The position numbers and the translations under genes are program-made. The notes under the pieces are model-generated. The model saw only the letters and a program-made list of their open reading frames with translations, was not told the DNA's origin and made no database searches. From Pseudomonas sp. ACN8 (GTDB lineage Bacteria > Pseudomonadota > Gammaproteobacteria > Pseudomonadales > Pseudomonadaceae), in the NCBI RefSeq assembly GCF_002303925.1, contig NZ_MRCS01000009.1:62001-126000 (forward strand): a DNA stretch of 64,000 nucleotides, read 5' to 3'. Shown piece by piece: positions 26,095 to 34,602 of this stretch. Within the stretch, counting starts at the first letter, position 1. Every line of letters starts with the position of its first letter.

Positions 26095-27204
26095 TCAGTC
26101 GGTGAATGGAATACTCTCCACCACCTCCAGGTCATACCCGGTCAAGCCCGCATACTTCAGCGGCGGGCCGAGGTGGCGCAACTTGCCGACACCCAGGTTC
26201 TGCAGAATCTGCGCACCGGTGCCTACTTCCGAATAAATCCGTGACTGCGAACGGCTGAACTGCCGGGGCGGCTGGGTCAATTGCGGCACCCGCTCGAGCA
26301 ACGCCTGGGAGGATTCATGATTGGCCAGCACCACCACCACGCCGTGGCCTTCGGCGGCGACACGCTGCAAGGCGGCCCACAACGTCCAGTTGCTCGGGCC
26401 GCTGTACTCGGCACCGACCAGATCGCGCAACGGGTCAATTACATGCACCCGCACCAGTGTCGGTTGCTCGCGGCGCAGATCGCCCATGACCATGGCCATG
26501 TGGACACCGCCTTCGATGCGATCCTCAAAGGTGATCAGACGAAAGGTGCCATGCACGGTCGGCAGGTCACGCTCACCGATGCGCACGATGGTGTGTTCGG
26601 TGCTCAGGCGATAGTGGATCAGGTCGGCGATGGTGCCGATCCTGATCCCGTGCTTGCGCGCGAACACTTCCAGGTCCGGGCGCCGGGCCATGGTGCCGTC
26701 ATCGTTCATCACTTCGACGATCACCGAGGCGGGCGTATGGCCGGCCAGGCGCGCCAGGTCGCAGCCGGCTTCGGTATGGCCGGCGCGGGTCAGCACGCCG
26801 CCTTCGCGGGCGCGCAACGGGAAGATGTGGCCCGGTTGCACGATGTCGGCGGGGCCGGCGTTGGCGGCGACGGCGGCGGCGACGGTGCAGGCGCGATCAG
26901 CAGCAGAGATACCGGTGGTGACACCGACGGCGGCCTCGATGGACACGGTGAAGGCGGTGCTGAACACGCTGCCGTTGCTCGGCACCATCTGCTCCAGGCC
27001 CAGGCGCTTGCAATGCTCGTCGGTCAAGGTCAGGCAGATCAGGCCACGGGCTTCGCGGGCCATGAAGCTGATCGCCTCGGGCGTGCAGCAGTCGGCGGCC
27101 AGCAACAGGTCGCCTTCGTTTTCCCGGTCCTCATCGTCGACCAGCAGGACCATTTTGCCGAGGCGGTAATCTTCGATGATTTCTTCGATGCTGTTGAAGG
27201 CCAT
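26095..27204 (-). CDS. ribBA: DHBP synthase with degenerate GTP cyclohydrolase II domain (RibBX type)
   Basis: A 369-residue protein. The N-terminal DHBP synthase (RibB, about 1-205) keeps the acidic motif DDEDRENEGDL and the RAGHTEAGCDL/DDGTMAR segments, so it should make the four-carbon riboflavin precursor. The C-terminal RibA-like part lacks the zinc Cys cluster (no C-x-C-G motif; the region reads GAEYSGPSNWTLW), so GTP cyclohydrolase II activity is probably lost, as in known RibBX proteins. It lies inside a flavin-dependent catabolic locus with the shared operator 34 bases upstream, suggesting it boosts FMN for the monooxygenase. ATG at 27204 chosen over 27273. Confidence 0.8.
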   Translation of the reverse strand: MAFNSIEEIIEDYRLGKMVLLVDDEDRENEGDLLLAADCCTPEAISFMAREARGLICLTLTDEHCKRLGLEQMVPSNGSVFSTAFTVSIEAAVGVTTGISAADRACTVAAAVAANAGPADIVQPGHIFPLRAREGGVLTRAGHTEAGCDLARLAGHTPASVIVEVMNDDGTMARRPDLEVFARKHGIRIGTIADLIHYRLSTEHTIVRIGERDLPTVHGTFRLITFEDRIEGGVHMAMVMGDLRREQPTLVRVHVIDPLRDLVGAEYSGPSNWTLWAALQRVAAEGHGVVVVLANHESSQALLERVPQLTQPPRQFSRSQSRIYSEVGTGAQILQNLGVGKLRHLGPPLKYAGLTGYDLEVVESIPFTD

Positions 27205-27237
27205 GCTGGAGTCTCTGTGTTTGTTGGATTGGTAATG

Positions 27238-27247
27238 TGGTATACCA
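27238..27247. promoter_or_regulatory. Operator copy 5 between ribB-type and DUF1330 genes
   Basis: TGGTATACCATAATAC in the 70-base divergent gap, 34 bases before the ribB-type start and 28 bases before the DUF1330 start. It could control both at once. Confidence 0.65.
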
Positions 27248-27274
27248 TAATACAAAACAAAGCGAGAGGTCACT

Positions 27275-27571
27275 ATGAAGGCGTACTGGATTGCTCATGT
27301 GGATGTCACTGACCCTGATCAATACAGCCAATACACCCGGCGGGCGCCGCAGGCGTTTGCGTTGTATGGCGGTCGGATTCTGGCGCGGGGTGGGCGTAGC
27401 GAGGCGATGGAAGGACGGTCTACGCCGCAACGCAGTGTGGTGATTGAGTTTGATTCCTATGAGCAGGCGGTGGCGTGCTACCACTCGGCGTTGTATCAGG
27501 AGGCAAGGGGTCACCGCGAAGGTGTGGCTAAGGTTGAGGTGATTATTGTCGAGGGCGTGGCGCCGCTCTAA
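27275..27571 (+). CDS. DUF1330 family small protein
   Basis: A 98-residue protein of the DUF1330/dimeric alpha-beta barrel type: AYWIAHVDVTDPDQYSQY at the start and SVVIEFDSYEQAVACYHSALYQEA in the second half are diagnostic. Family function is unknown; members often sit in catabolic clusters. GAGG precedes the ATG. It is divergent from the ribB-type gene with the locus operator between, so it belongs to the regulon. Confidence 0.8.
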   Translation: MKAYWIAHVDVTDPDQYSQYTRRAPQAFALYGGRILARGGRSEAMEGRSTPQRSVVIEFDSYEQAVACYHSALYQEARGHREGVAKVEVIIVEGVAPL

Positions 27572-27583
27572 CCAACCGCTTGA

Positions 27584-27688
27584 CCCTGTAGGAGCGAGCC
27601 TGCTCGCGAAAAACGTCAGAGCAACGCGTTCGGTCAGTCAGCACGCGTCATCGTTGACGACCATCGCGAGCAGGCTCGCTCCTACAGG
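27584..27688. repeat. BIME: pair of inverted REP sequences
   Basis: CCTGTAGGAGCGAGCCTGCTCGCGA and inverted mate ending GCTCGCTCCTACAG, between converging DUF1330 and NUDIX genes. Confidence 0.85.
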
Positions 27689-27703
27689 GGAATGGGGGAT
27701 TTT

Positions 27704-28267
27704 TCAGCGGATGAAATGGATTTTGCCGCTATCGTCATTACCCATGTAAATGCCATAAACCCCAGCTTGGCGCTCCTCGATATAGCGCTCAAGAATCTGC
27801 CGGATCGCCGGGTAGTAAATGCTGTCCCAGGGAATGTCCTCAGGCGCGAAGAACTTGTAGTCGAGGGTTTCCGGGCCGTATTGCCCGGTGATCTCCAGCG
27901 CGATGGCGCGGAAGATGATGTACACCTCGCTGATCTGCGGCACGCTGAAAATCGAATAGGGCGAGACGATTTCCGCACGCACGCCGCTTTCTTCCCAGAC
28001 CTCGCGCATGGCCGCCTGCTCGGTGGTCTCGCCGCTTTCCATGAAGCCTGCCGGCAGGGTCCAGGTGCCCGGGCGCGGTGGAATCGCGCGCTGGCACAAC
28101 AGGTACTTGCCGTCCTGCTCGATGATGCAGCCGGCAATGATCTTCGGATTGATGTAATGGATGTAGCCGCAGCCGCGGCACATCAGGCGCTCGTGCGTAT
28201 CGCCCGGCGGCATCTGCTGACCTAGATCAGCGCTGCCGCACTTGGGGCAAAAGCTCGGGCTGAACAT
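27704..28267 (-). CDS. NUDIX hydrolase with zinc ribbon
   Basis: A 187-residue protein. An N-terminal four-Cys zinc ribbon (FCPKCG...MCRGCG) precedes a complete NUDIX box (GFMESGETTEQAAMREVWEESGV). This layout matches small NudC-like pyrophosphatases that act on NAD(H), FAD or ADP-ribose. Its ATG lies one base after the regulator stop (TGACATG), so it is coupled to the GntR gene and probably ends the catabolic operon. A role in turning over a flavin or dinucleotide product is possible. Confidence 0.8.
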   Translation of the reverse strand: MFSPSFCPKCGSADLGQQMPPGDTHERLMCRGCGYIHYINPKIIAGCIIEQDGKYLLCQRAIPPRPGTWTLPAGFMESGETTEQAAMREVWEESGVRAEIVSPYSIFSVPQISEVYIIFRAIALEITGQYGPETLDYKFFAPEDIPWDSIYYPAIRQILERYIEERQAGVYGIYMGNDDSGKIHFIR

Positions 28268-28268
28268 G

Positions 28269-29021
28269 TCAGCGACCTATGCGCGGTTCTTTCAGCGCGA
28301 TGGGCTGGGTGATTGCCGGGATGTCGCCGGTTTCTTCCTGCTTGCGCTTGAGGTAGTCCAGGGCCACGGCGGCGGCCGCGCGCACGTGGTCGACGCACGC
28401 CTGGTGGGCGGCCAGCGGGTCGCCGCCCTTGATCGCCTCGACCATGCGCTCCATTTCCTGGTTACTGGCGCCGCGACGGTTTTCCTGGGACACCGAGGTC
28501 GCGCGCAGGTAGCTGATGCGTGCCTGCAACTGGCGCAGCTGAGTGGCCGCGACGTGGTTGCCCGAGCCTTCGAGCAGCACGTCGTAGAAACCCTGCACGG
28601 AGTCGATGACCTGTTGCAGCTCGCCGTCTTTGAGCGCCTTGCGGTTCTCTTCCAGGGCTTTTTCCAGGGCCTTGATGTCCTTGGCCTTGGCGCGCAGGGT
28701 GAACAGTTGCACGATCAGCCCTTCGAGTACGCAGCGCAGCTCGTAGATGTCCACGGCATCGGCCAGGGTAATGATCGCGACACGCGGGCCCTTGGCGTCG
28801 GCGAATTCCACCAGGCCTTCGGATTCCAGGTGACGCAAGGCTTCGCGCACGGAGGTACGGCTGACGCCCAGGCGATCGCACAGATCGCGTTCGACCAGAC
28901 GGTCTCCCGGCAGGAGCTGGAAGTTCATGATGGCGCTTCGCAGTTTATCCAGCACGATTTCGCGCAGGGTAACGGGGTTGCGATTGACCTTGAAGCTGTC
29001 GTCGAGTGGCAGGCGTTTCAT
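28269..29021 (-). CDS. GntR-family regulator with FCD domain
   Basis: A 250-residue FadR/VanR-type regulator. N-terminal winged helix (about 15-75: LREIVLDKLRSAIMNFQLLPGDRLVERDLCDRLGVSRTSVREALRHLESEGLV region) and C-terminal FCD ligand domain with the His pair near AAHQACVDHV. ATG at 29021 chosen over an upstream start at 29150. It is the only local regulator of this type and its family recognises TNGT-ACNA palindromes, so it is the best candidate to bind the six TGGTATACCA sites. A pathway intermediate is the likely effector. Confidence 0.85.
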   Translation of the reverse strand: MKRLPLDDSFKVNRNPVTLREIVLDKLRSAIMNFQLLPGDRLVERDLCDRLGVSRTSVREALRHLESEGLVEFADAKGPRVAIITLADAVDIYELRCVLEGLIVQLFTLRAKAKDIKALEKALEENRKALKDGELQQVIDSVQGFYDVLLEGSGNHVAATQLRQLQARISYLRATSVSQENRRGASNQEMERMVEAIKGGDPLAAHQACVDHVRAAAAVALDYLKRKQEETGDIPAITQPIALKEPRIGR

Positions 29022-29109
29022 GGGGTCCGCTCTGATTGTGGCTGTCCATGCAAAAAGAGCACTTCGATTACGGGAATCTGGGTGCCCGGTCGGATCAAAC
29101 AGCCAAGGG

Positions 29110-29499
29110 TTAACTGGAGGCCTCGGCATCGGCTTCGGCGAAGGCTTCACGGGCGAGCCGGAAACTGTCTACGGCAGCGGGGACACCGCAATAAATGCCG
29201 ACCTGAAGCAATATTTCGCGTATTTGCTCACGACTCAGGCCGTTACGCAAGGCGCCGCGCACATGCAGCTTGAGTTCATGGGGCCGGTTGAGGGCCGAGA
29301 TCATCGCCAGGTTGATCATGCTGCGCTCCTTGAGCGACAAACCCTCACGACCCCAGACATGACCCCAACAATACTCGGTGACCATTTCCTGTAAGGGCCG
29401 GGTGAAGTCATCGGCGTTTTCGATGGAGCGGTTGACGTAGGCCTCACCCAGCACCTGGGTGCGGATCTTCAGGCCTTTTTCGTACTTTTCGTTGTTCAT
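29110..29499 (-). CDS. Carboxymuconolactone decarboxylase family protein (PcaC-like)
   Basis: A 129-residue PcaC-type protein: WGHVWGREGLSLKERSMINLAMI, RPHELKLHVRGALRNG and VGIYCGVPAAVDSFRLA match 4-carboxymuconolactone decarboxylase rather than AhpD (no CxxC). It may decarboxylate or isomerise a ring-derived intermediate; protocatechuate genes are not nearby, so a different substrate is likely. GGGAG lies before the ATG; 19 bases follow the aldehyde dehydrogenase stop. Confidence 0.8.
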   Translation of the reverse strand: MNNEKYEKGLKIRTQVLGEAYVNRSIENADDFTRPLQEMVTEYCWGHVWGREGLSLKERSMINLAMISALNRPHELKLHVRGALRNGLSREQIREILLQVGIYCGVPAAVDSFRLAREAFAEADAEASS

Positions 29500-29518
29500 T
29501 TGCGTCGCTCCCGTGGGC

Positions 29519-30970
29519 TCAGAGGCCGCCCATCAAGGTGTATTTGAGTTCCAGATAATCCTCGATGCCGTACTTCGACCCTTCACGGCCCAGCCCGGAG
29601 GACTTGATGCCGCCGAACGGCGCGACTTCGGTGGAAATAAGCCCTTCGTTGATCCCGACCATGCCGTACTCCAGCGCCTCGCTCATGCGCCAGGCGCGGC
29701 CCAGGTCGCGGGTGTAGCAGTAGGCGGCCAGGCCGAATTCGGTGTCATTGGCCATCTCGACGGCCTGGGCCTCGGTGTCGAAACGGAAAACGGCGGCCAA
29801 CGGGCCAAAGGTTTCATCCCGGGCGACTTTCATCTGCGGGGTGACGCCGCTGAGCACGGTCGGCTGGAAGAAGCCGTTGCCCAGCGCATGACGTTCGCCG
29901 CCGCACAGCAGTTGTGCACCGTGTTCCAGCGCGTCTTGCACGTGGTCTTCGACCTTGGCCACGGCGCGCTCGTTGATCAGCGGGCCTTGGGTGACGCCAT
30001 CCTCGAAACCGCTGCCGACCTTGAGCTGCGAAACCCGCTCGGCCAGGCGCGCGACAAAGGCGTCGTGGATGCCGTCCTGCACCAGGAAGCGGTTGACGCA
30101 GACGCAGGTCTGCCCGGCGTTGCGGAATTTGGCGATCAGCGCGCCATCGACGGCACGTTCCAGATCGGCGTCGTCGAAGACAATGAACGGCGCGTTGCCG
30201 CCCAGTTCCAGCGAGACTTTTTTCAGGGTCGGCGCGCACTGGGCCATCAGCAGCTTGCCGATGGCGGTGGAGCCGGTGAACGACAGTTTGCGAACCTTTG
30301 GACTGGCGGTTAGCTCCCCGCCGATGGCGATGGCATCGCCGGTAATTACGTTGAAAATCCCCGCTGGAATCCCGGCCTGTTCCGCCAGTGCCGCCATGGC
30401 CAGTGCCGAAAACGGTGTTTCCGGGGCCGGTTTTACGATGCACGGGCAACCGGCGGCCAGCGCCGGGCCGGCCTTGCGGGTGATCATCGCCGCCGGGAAG
30501 TTCCACGGTGTGATGGCCGCGACGACGCCGATCGGCTCCTTGCTGACCACGATGCGCGCATCGCCCTTGTGGCTGGGAATGGTGTCGCCGTAGATGCGCT
30601 TGGCCTCTTCGGCGAACCACTCGATGAAGCTCGCGGCGTAGAGGATTTCACCCTTGGCCTCAGTCAGTGGCTTGCCTTGTTCCAGGGTGAGGATTTCAGC
30701 CAGGGCGTCGGCGTTTTCCAGCATCAGCGCGTGCCAGTGATTGAGGGTGTTGCTGCGTTCCTTGGCGGTCAGTGCGCGCCAGGCTGGCCAGGCTTTGTTG
30801 GCAGCCTCGATAGCCAGGCGCGCGTGCTCGGCGCCGAGGTTCGGCACCCGGCCGATGAGTTCACCGGTGGCCGGATTGAAGATGTCTTGACAGGCGCCAT
30901 CCGGCGCGTCCAGCCATTGGCCATTGATGTAGGCCTGTTGGCGGAACAATAACGAGGCTGCTGGGCTCAT
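29519..30970 (-). CDS. NAD(P)-dependent aldehyde dehydrogenase, succinate-semialdehyde type
   Basis: A 483-residue ALDH. NAD(P) site TPWNFPAAMITRK, catalytic Glu in LELGGNAPF and catalytic Cys in AGQTCVCVNRF are intact; the extra Cys two residues on and overall length fit GabD-type enzymes. It oxidises a semialdehyde to an acid for central metabolism. ATG at 30970 (GGGAG upstream) is chosen because an upstream start at 31078 would lie inside a REP element. Confidence 0.8.
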   Translation of the reverse strand: MSPAASLLFRQQAYINGQWLDAPDGACQDIFNPATGELIGRVPNLGAEHARLAIEAANKAWPAWRALTAKERSNTLNHWHALMLENADALAEILTLEQGKPLTEAKGEILYAASFIEWFAEEAKRIYGDTIPSHKGDARIVVSKEPIGVVAAITPWNFPAAMITRKAGPALAAGCPCIVKPAPETPFSALAMAALAEQAGIPAGIFNVITGDAIAIGGELTASPKVRKLSFTGSTAIGKLLMAQCAPTLKKVSLELGGNAPFIVFDDADLERAVDGALIAKFRNAGQTCVCVNRFLVQDGIHDAFVARLAERVSQLKVGSGFEDGVTQGPLINERAVAKVEDHVQDALEHGAQLLCGGERHALGNGFFQPTVLSGVTPQMKVARDETFGPLAAVFRFDTEAQAVEMANDTEFGLAAYCYTRDLGRAWRMSEALEYGMVGINEGLISTEVAPFGGIKSSGLGREGSKYGIEDYLELKYTLMGGL

Positions 30971-30999
30971 GCCGGCTCCCAAGAAAAAAGGGTGGTTAT

Positions 31000-31100
31000 C
31001 TGTAGGAGCGAGCCTGCTCGCGAAAAACCCGAGAACGCCAAGGGCTGTCAGGCAGCACGCGTTATCGTTCACGACCATCGCGAGCAGGCTCGCTCCTACA
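31000..31100. repeat. BIME inside the catabolic operon
   Basis: CTGTAGGAGCGAGCCTGCTCGCGA with inverted mate ending GCTCGCTCCTACAG, between flavin reductase 2 and the downstream aldehyde dehydrogenase of one minus-strand gene series. It could shorten or stabilise part of the transcript. Confidence 0.85.
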
Positions 31101-31118
31101 GGGTTTTGTGTCGTTCCA

Positions 31119-31604
31119 TCAGGCCAGTGTGGGCAGCGGGCCCAGCTTGCCTTTGTGGTAGATCATCGGCGTGACCGGTTGCGCGGGCAGGATCAGGTTC
31201 TTCACCGCGCCGACGATGATCGCGTGATCACCGCCATCGTATTCACGCCACAGCTCGCACTCGATGATCGCCGTGGCCTTGGCCAGAATCGGGTTACCCA
31301 ATTCGCTCAGGTGCCACTCGATGCCTTTGGCCTTGTCCTTGCCTTTACCGGCGAAGGCATAGGCTTCGGCGGTCTGGTCGGCGGACAGCAGGTGAATCGC
31401 GAACTGCTTGCTGTCGCGCAGCACCGGGTAGGTGTCGGAGCCATAATTGGGGCAGAACAGCACCAGTGCCGGGTCGATCGACAGCGCACTGAAGGCGCTG
31501 GCGGTGATGCCGACGATGCCACCTTCCGGGTCCAGGGTGGTGACCACCGTGACCCCGGAAGGGAACGAGCTCATCACGTCTTTGTAAATGCCGGGTTCGA
31601 TCAT
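31119..31604 (-). CDS. Flavin reductase (RutF/HpaC-like), copy 2
   Basis: A 161-residue FMN reductase, same length as copy 1 at 10550 and about 70 percent identical by eye, with identical stretches such as FPSGVTV, DPALVLFCPNY and AVIECELWREY-like segments. It would supply FMNH2; no second LLM monooxygenase lies beside it, so it may serve the distant one. AGGAG is well placed before the ATG; 12 bases follow the preceding aldehyde dehydrogenase. Confidence 0.8.
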   Translation of the reverse strand: MIEPGIYKDVMSSFPSGVTVVTTLDPEGGIVGITASAFSALSIDPALVLFCPNYGSDTYPVLRDSKQFAIHLLSADQTAEAYAFAGKGKDKAKGIEWHLSELGNPILAKATAIIECELWREYDGGDHAIIVGAVKNLILPAQPVTPMIYHKGKLGPLPTLA

Positions 31605-31616
31605 TTTCCAGGACTC

Positions 31617-33098
31617 CTAGCGCATCACGAAGGGATCAGGCATCGGTGCCTGGGACAGGTTGATCCACACCGTTTTCAGCTCGGTGTAGGCCAGCACCGA
31701 ATCGATGCCGCTTTCGCGTCCATAGCCGCTGTTCTTGAAACCGCCGATCGGCGCCATGGCCGAGACCGCGCGGTAGGTGTTGACCCAGATGATCCCCGAA
31801 CGCACGTCCCGGGCCAGGCGATGGGCGCGGCCCAGGTCGCGGGTCCAGATGCCGGCGGCGAGGCCGAACTGTGAGTCGTTGGCAATCGCCAGGGCTTCGG
31901 CTTCGTCCTTGAACCGGATGACCGAGGCCACCGGGCCAAAGACTTCTTCCTGCATGATCTTCATCGAGTTGCGGTCGCACTCGAACAGCGTCGGCTCGTA
32001 GAACCAGCCATCACCCAGATTCTCTGGACGCTTGCCGCCCAGGCGCAGACGCGCACCTTCGGCGATAGCGTCAGCCACCAGCCCTTCGACCACGGCCAGT
32101 TGCTGCGCGGTGGCCATCGGGCCCATTTCGCTGCTGTCGTCCTGCGGGTTGCCGATGCGGATGCGCTGGGCGCGTTCCACCAGACGACCGACAAACTCGT
32201 CGTAGATTTCGTCCTGCACCAGTAAGCGCGAACCGGACACACAACTCTGCCCGGAGGCGGCGTAGATCCCGGCGATGGCGCCGTTGATCGCGCTGTCGAG
32301 GTCGGCGTCGGCGAAAATGATGTTCGGCGATTTGCCCCCCAGTTCCAGCGACAGTTTGGCGAAGTTCTCCGCGCTGCTGCGCACCACATGCCGCGCCGTC
32401 GCCGCGCCGCCGGTGAAGGCGATCTTGCGGATCAGCGGATGGCGGGTGAGGGCGGCGCCGGTGCTCGGGCCGTAACCGGTGACGACGTTGACCACTCCCG
32501 GTGGAATCCCGGCTTCCAGCGCCAGGCGTGCCAGTTCGAGGATGGTCGCCGAGGCGTGTTCCGACGGCTTGATCACGATGGTGTTGCCTGCGGCGAGGGC
32601 CGGGGCGAGTTTGATCGCGGTCAGGTACAGCGGGCTGTTCCACGGAATGATAGCGGCCACCACGCCCATGGCTTCGTGCACGGTGTAGGCAAACAGGTCC
32701 GGCTTGTCCAGCGGCAGAGTGCCGCCTTCGAGCTTGTCCGCCAGGCCTGCGGTGTAGTGGAAGAACTCCGGCAGATAGCCGACCTGGCCACGGGTTTCGC
32801 GGATCAGCTTGCCGTTGTCGCGGCTTTCCAGCTGCGCCAGTTGTTCTTTGTTTTCGGCGATCAGGTCGCCCAGGCGTCGCAGCAATTTGCCGCGCGCGGT
32901 GGCGGTCAAACCGCGCCATGCCGGGCTGTCGAAAGCGGTTTGCGCGGCCTGTACGGCGCGCTCGACATCCGCTTCGTCGGCGTCGGGCAATTCGGCCCAA
33001 GGCTCGGCCAGCGCCGGGTTGAGGCTTTCGAAGGTCTTGCCGGACAGGGCATCGACCCATTCACCGCCGATGCACATCTGGAAGCGTGCGAGTGTCAT
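31617..33098 (-). CDS. NAD-dependent aldehyde dehydrogenase
   Basis: A 493-residue ALDH with intact IPWNSPLYLTAIKLAPAL, catalytic Glu in LELGGKSPN and Cys in SGQSCVSGSRL. It is only distantly similar to the other ALDH in the operon, so two different aldehydes are probably handled. Its ATG overlaps the alpha/beta hydrolase stop by four bases, indicating translational coupling. Confidence 0.8.
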   Translation of the reverse strand: MTLARFQMCIGGEWVDALSGKTFESLNPALAEPWAELPDADEADVERAVQAAQTAFDSPAWRGLTATARGKLLRRLGDLIAENKEQLAQLESRDNGKLIRETRGQVGYLPEFFHYTAGLADKLEGGTLPLDKPDLFAYTVHEAMGVVAAIIPWNSPLYLTAIKLAPALAAGNTIVIKPSEHASATILELARLALEAGIPPGVVNVVTGYGPSTGAALTRHPLIRKIAFTGGAATARHVVRSSAENFAKLSLELGGKSPNIIFADADLDSAINGAIAGIYAASGQSCVSGSRLLVQDEIYDEFVGRLVERAQRIRIGNPQDDSSEMGPMATAQQLAVVEGLVADAIAEGARLRLGGKRPENLGDGWFYEPTLFECDRNSMKIMQEEVFGPVASVIRFKDEAEALAIANDSQFGLAAGIWTRDLGRAHRLARDVRSGIIWVNTYRAVSAMAPIGGFKNSGYGRESGIDSVLAYTELKTVWINLSQAPMPDPFVMR

Positions 33099-33928
33099 GC
33101 AACGATCCCCTTGATCTGGTTTTGTTGGGAGTGCGCGGTCTGCAGAAACTCCAGCAACAGCTGGTTGACCAGGCGCGGAGACTCTACGGGCATCATATGC
33201 CGTTGCTCGGCGAGCACGGCAACGGTCGCACCGGGAATGCGTTCGGCCAGTTGCCTGGCCATTTCCGGGGTCGAACCGGGGTCCAGCTCGCCGGTGGCGA
33301 TCAGCGTCGGCACCTTGATGCTGGCCAGGTCGTCGGCGCGGTACATGTCCTGGGTGGCGAACAGTTCGTAAGTGGTCAGGTAACCCTGCGGGTCATTGCC
33401 GGCCAGGGTCTGGCGAATCGCGGCGATCTGCGCCGGGTTCGCGGCCTGGTATTCACGGCTGAACCAGCGCGACAGTGCCGCTTCGGCATTGGCGTCCGGC
33501 CCGTGTTCGGCGGCCTGGCTGGTGCGGGCGATGACCCCGGCGCGCTGTTCGGCGCTACGGTTGAACACGCTGTTGAGCACCACCAGGCCTTCCAGGCGTT
33601 GCGGGTAGTGCAGGGCAAACGCCCGCGCCACCAGCCCGCCCATGGAAAAACCGATCACCGTTGCCTTGGGCAATTGCAGGTGGTCGAGCAGCTCCAGCAA
33701 CTGGTCGGCATAGCCGAGCAGCGGCGTGCCGCTTTCCGGGCGCGGGCTGGCGCCATGGCCGAGCATGTCGTAGGCGATGACGCGGTATTTCGTGGCCAGG
33801 CCAACGATCTGGCCGCCCCACATTTCTTTGTTCAGGCCCACGCCGTGGATCAAGACCACGGGCTGGCCTTGGCCGGTCGCCAGGTAACTGGTGCCAGCCG
33901 GGGTGAGTTCAGCGGTGAGCCGAATCAT
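33095..33928 (-). CDS. Alpha/beta-fold hydrolase
   Basis: A 277-residue serine hydrolase: oxyanion LIHGVGLNKEMW, nucleophile elbow GFSMGG, Asp in TGELDPGS and His in EQRHMMPVESP complete the triad. Size and motifs resemble RutD/PcaD/MhpC-type enzymes that cleave enol-lactones, C-C bonds or aminoacrylate-like compounds. ATG at 33928 with GGAG upstream is chosen over 34057. Being first after the DUF1185 gene, it probably acts early in the pathway. Substrate unknown. Confidence 0.8.
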   Translation of the reverse strand: MIRLTAELTPAGTSYLATGQGQPVVLIHGVGLNKEMWGGQIVGLATKYRVIAYDMLGHGASPRPESGTPLLGYADQLLELLDHLQLPKATVIGFSMGGLVARAFALHYPQRLEGLVVLNSVFNRSAEQRAGVIARTSQAAEHGPDANAEAALSRWFSREYQAANPAQIAAIRQTLAGNDPQGYLTTYELFATQDMYRADDLASIKVPTLIATGELDPGSTPEMARQLAERIPGATVAVLAEQRHMMPVESPRLVNQLLLEFLQTAHSQQNQIKGIVA

Positions 33929-33972
33929 GGAGCGCTCCTGCAATGCCTTCTTGTTGTCGTTCTGCTGGCCGG

Positions 33973-34563
33973 TTACTGGGCTTTTTCGGCGGCCAGTTCT
34001 TCCAGGTCGATGTAGCGGTTGCCGATGCGCGGGTGCAGGCGGCCGCCGTCGGCGCAACCCAGGACCACAACGATTTCGTCGGCACGCGGCGCGTCTTCGA
34101 TCTGCATTTCCAGGGTGATGTAGTGCGAACGCAGGCCTTCGTCGTCCTTGTGCATCATCGGGATCTGGATCGAAGTGCCGGGGCCGCCGCGCTTGTTGGT
34201 GAAGCTCAGGTAGCTCTTGGCCTTGACCGCTTCGCGGTAATGGTTGCCGAAGCGCAGGGTGTGGATCACCGCCGAAGCGTGTTCGATCTCGCCATCGGCG
34301 CCGACCACCGCAGCCTTGCCGTAGGCCTCGATTTTCTCGGCACCGCCAATGATGCCCACCAGGCGCTCGACCATCAGTGCGCCGAGGTCGGAGCAGTTGG
34401 CGCGGATCTGCGGTTTCAGGTCTTCGACGAAACCGTTGCCCACCCAGGGGTTCTTCATCACCACGGCCAGACCGACCATGGTCACGGGCTTATCGGTGGC
34501 TTTGCCGCCTTCAATAAAGGTTTCTTCGACATAGCTGACGATCTTGCGGATTTCGAAACTCAT
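33973..34563 (-). CDS. DUF1185 ('amino acid synthesis') family protein
   Basis: A 196-residue protein beginning MSFEIRKIVSYVEETFIEGG, with VVMKNPWVGNGFVEDL and a C-terminal VVLGCADGGRLHPRIG, the features of the DUF1185 family. Its database name is 'amino acid synthesis protein', but no activity is established. The strong GGAG site at ATG 34563 and the operator 40 bases upstream make it the first gene of the longest catabolic operon. Confidence 0.75.
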   Translation of the reverse strand: MSFEIRKIVSYVEETFIEGGKATDKPVTMVGLAVVMKNPWVGNGFVEDLKPQIRANCSDLGALMVERLVGIIGGAEKIEAYGKAAVVGADGEIEHASAVIHTLRFGNHYREAVKAKSYLSFTNKRGGPGTSIQIPMMHKDDEGLRSHYITLEMQIEDAPRADEIVVVLGCADGGRLHPRIGNRYIDLEELAAEKAQ

Positions 34564-34602
34564 GAGCTGCTCCGTAGAGGTTTTTGGTGTCTGTGCGTCT
34601 GA

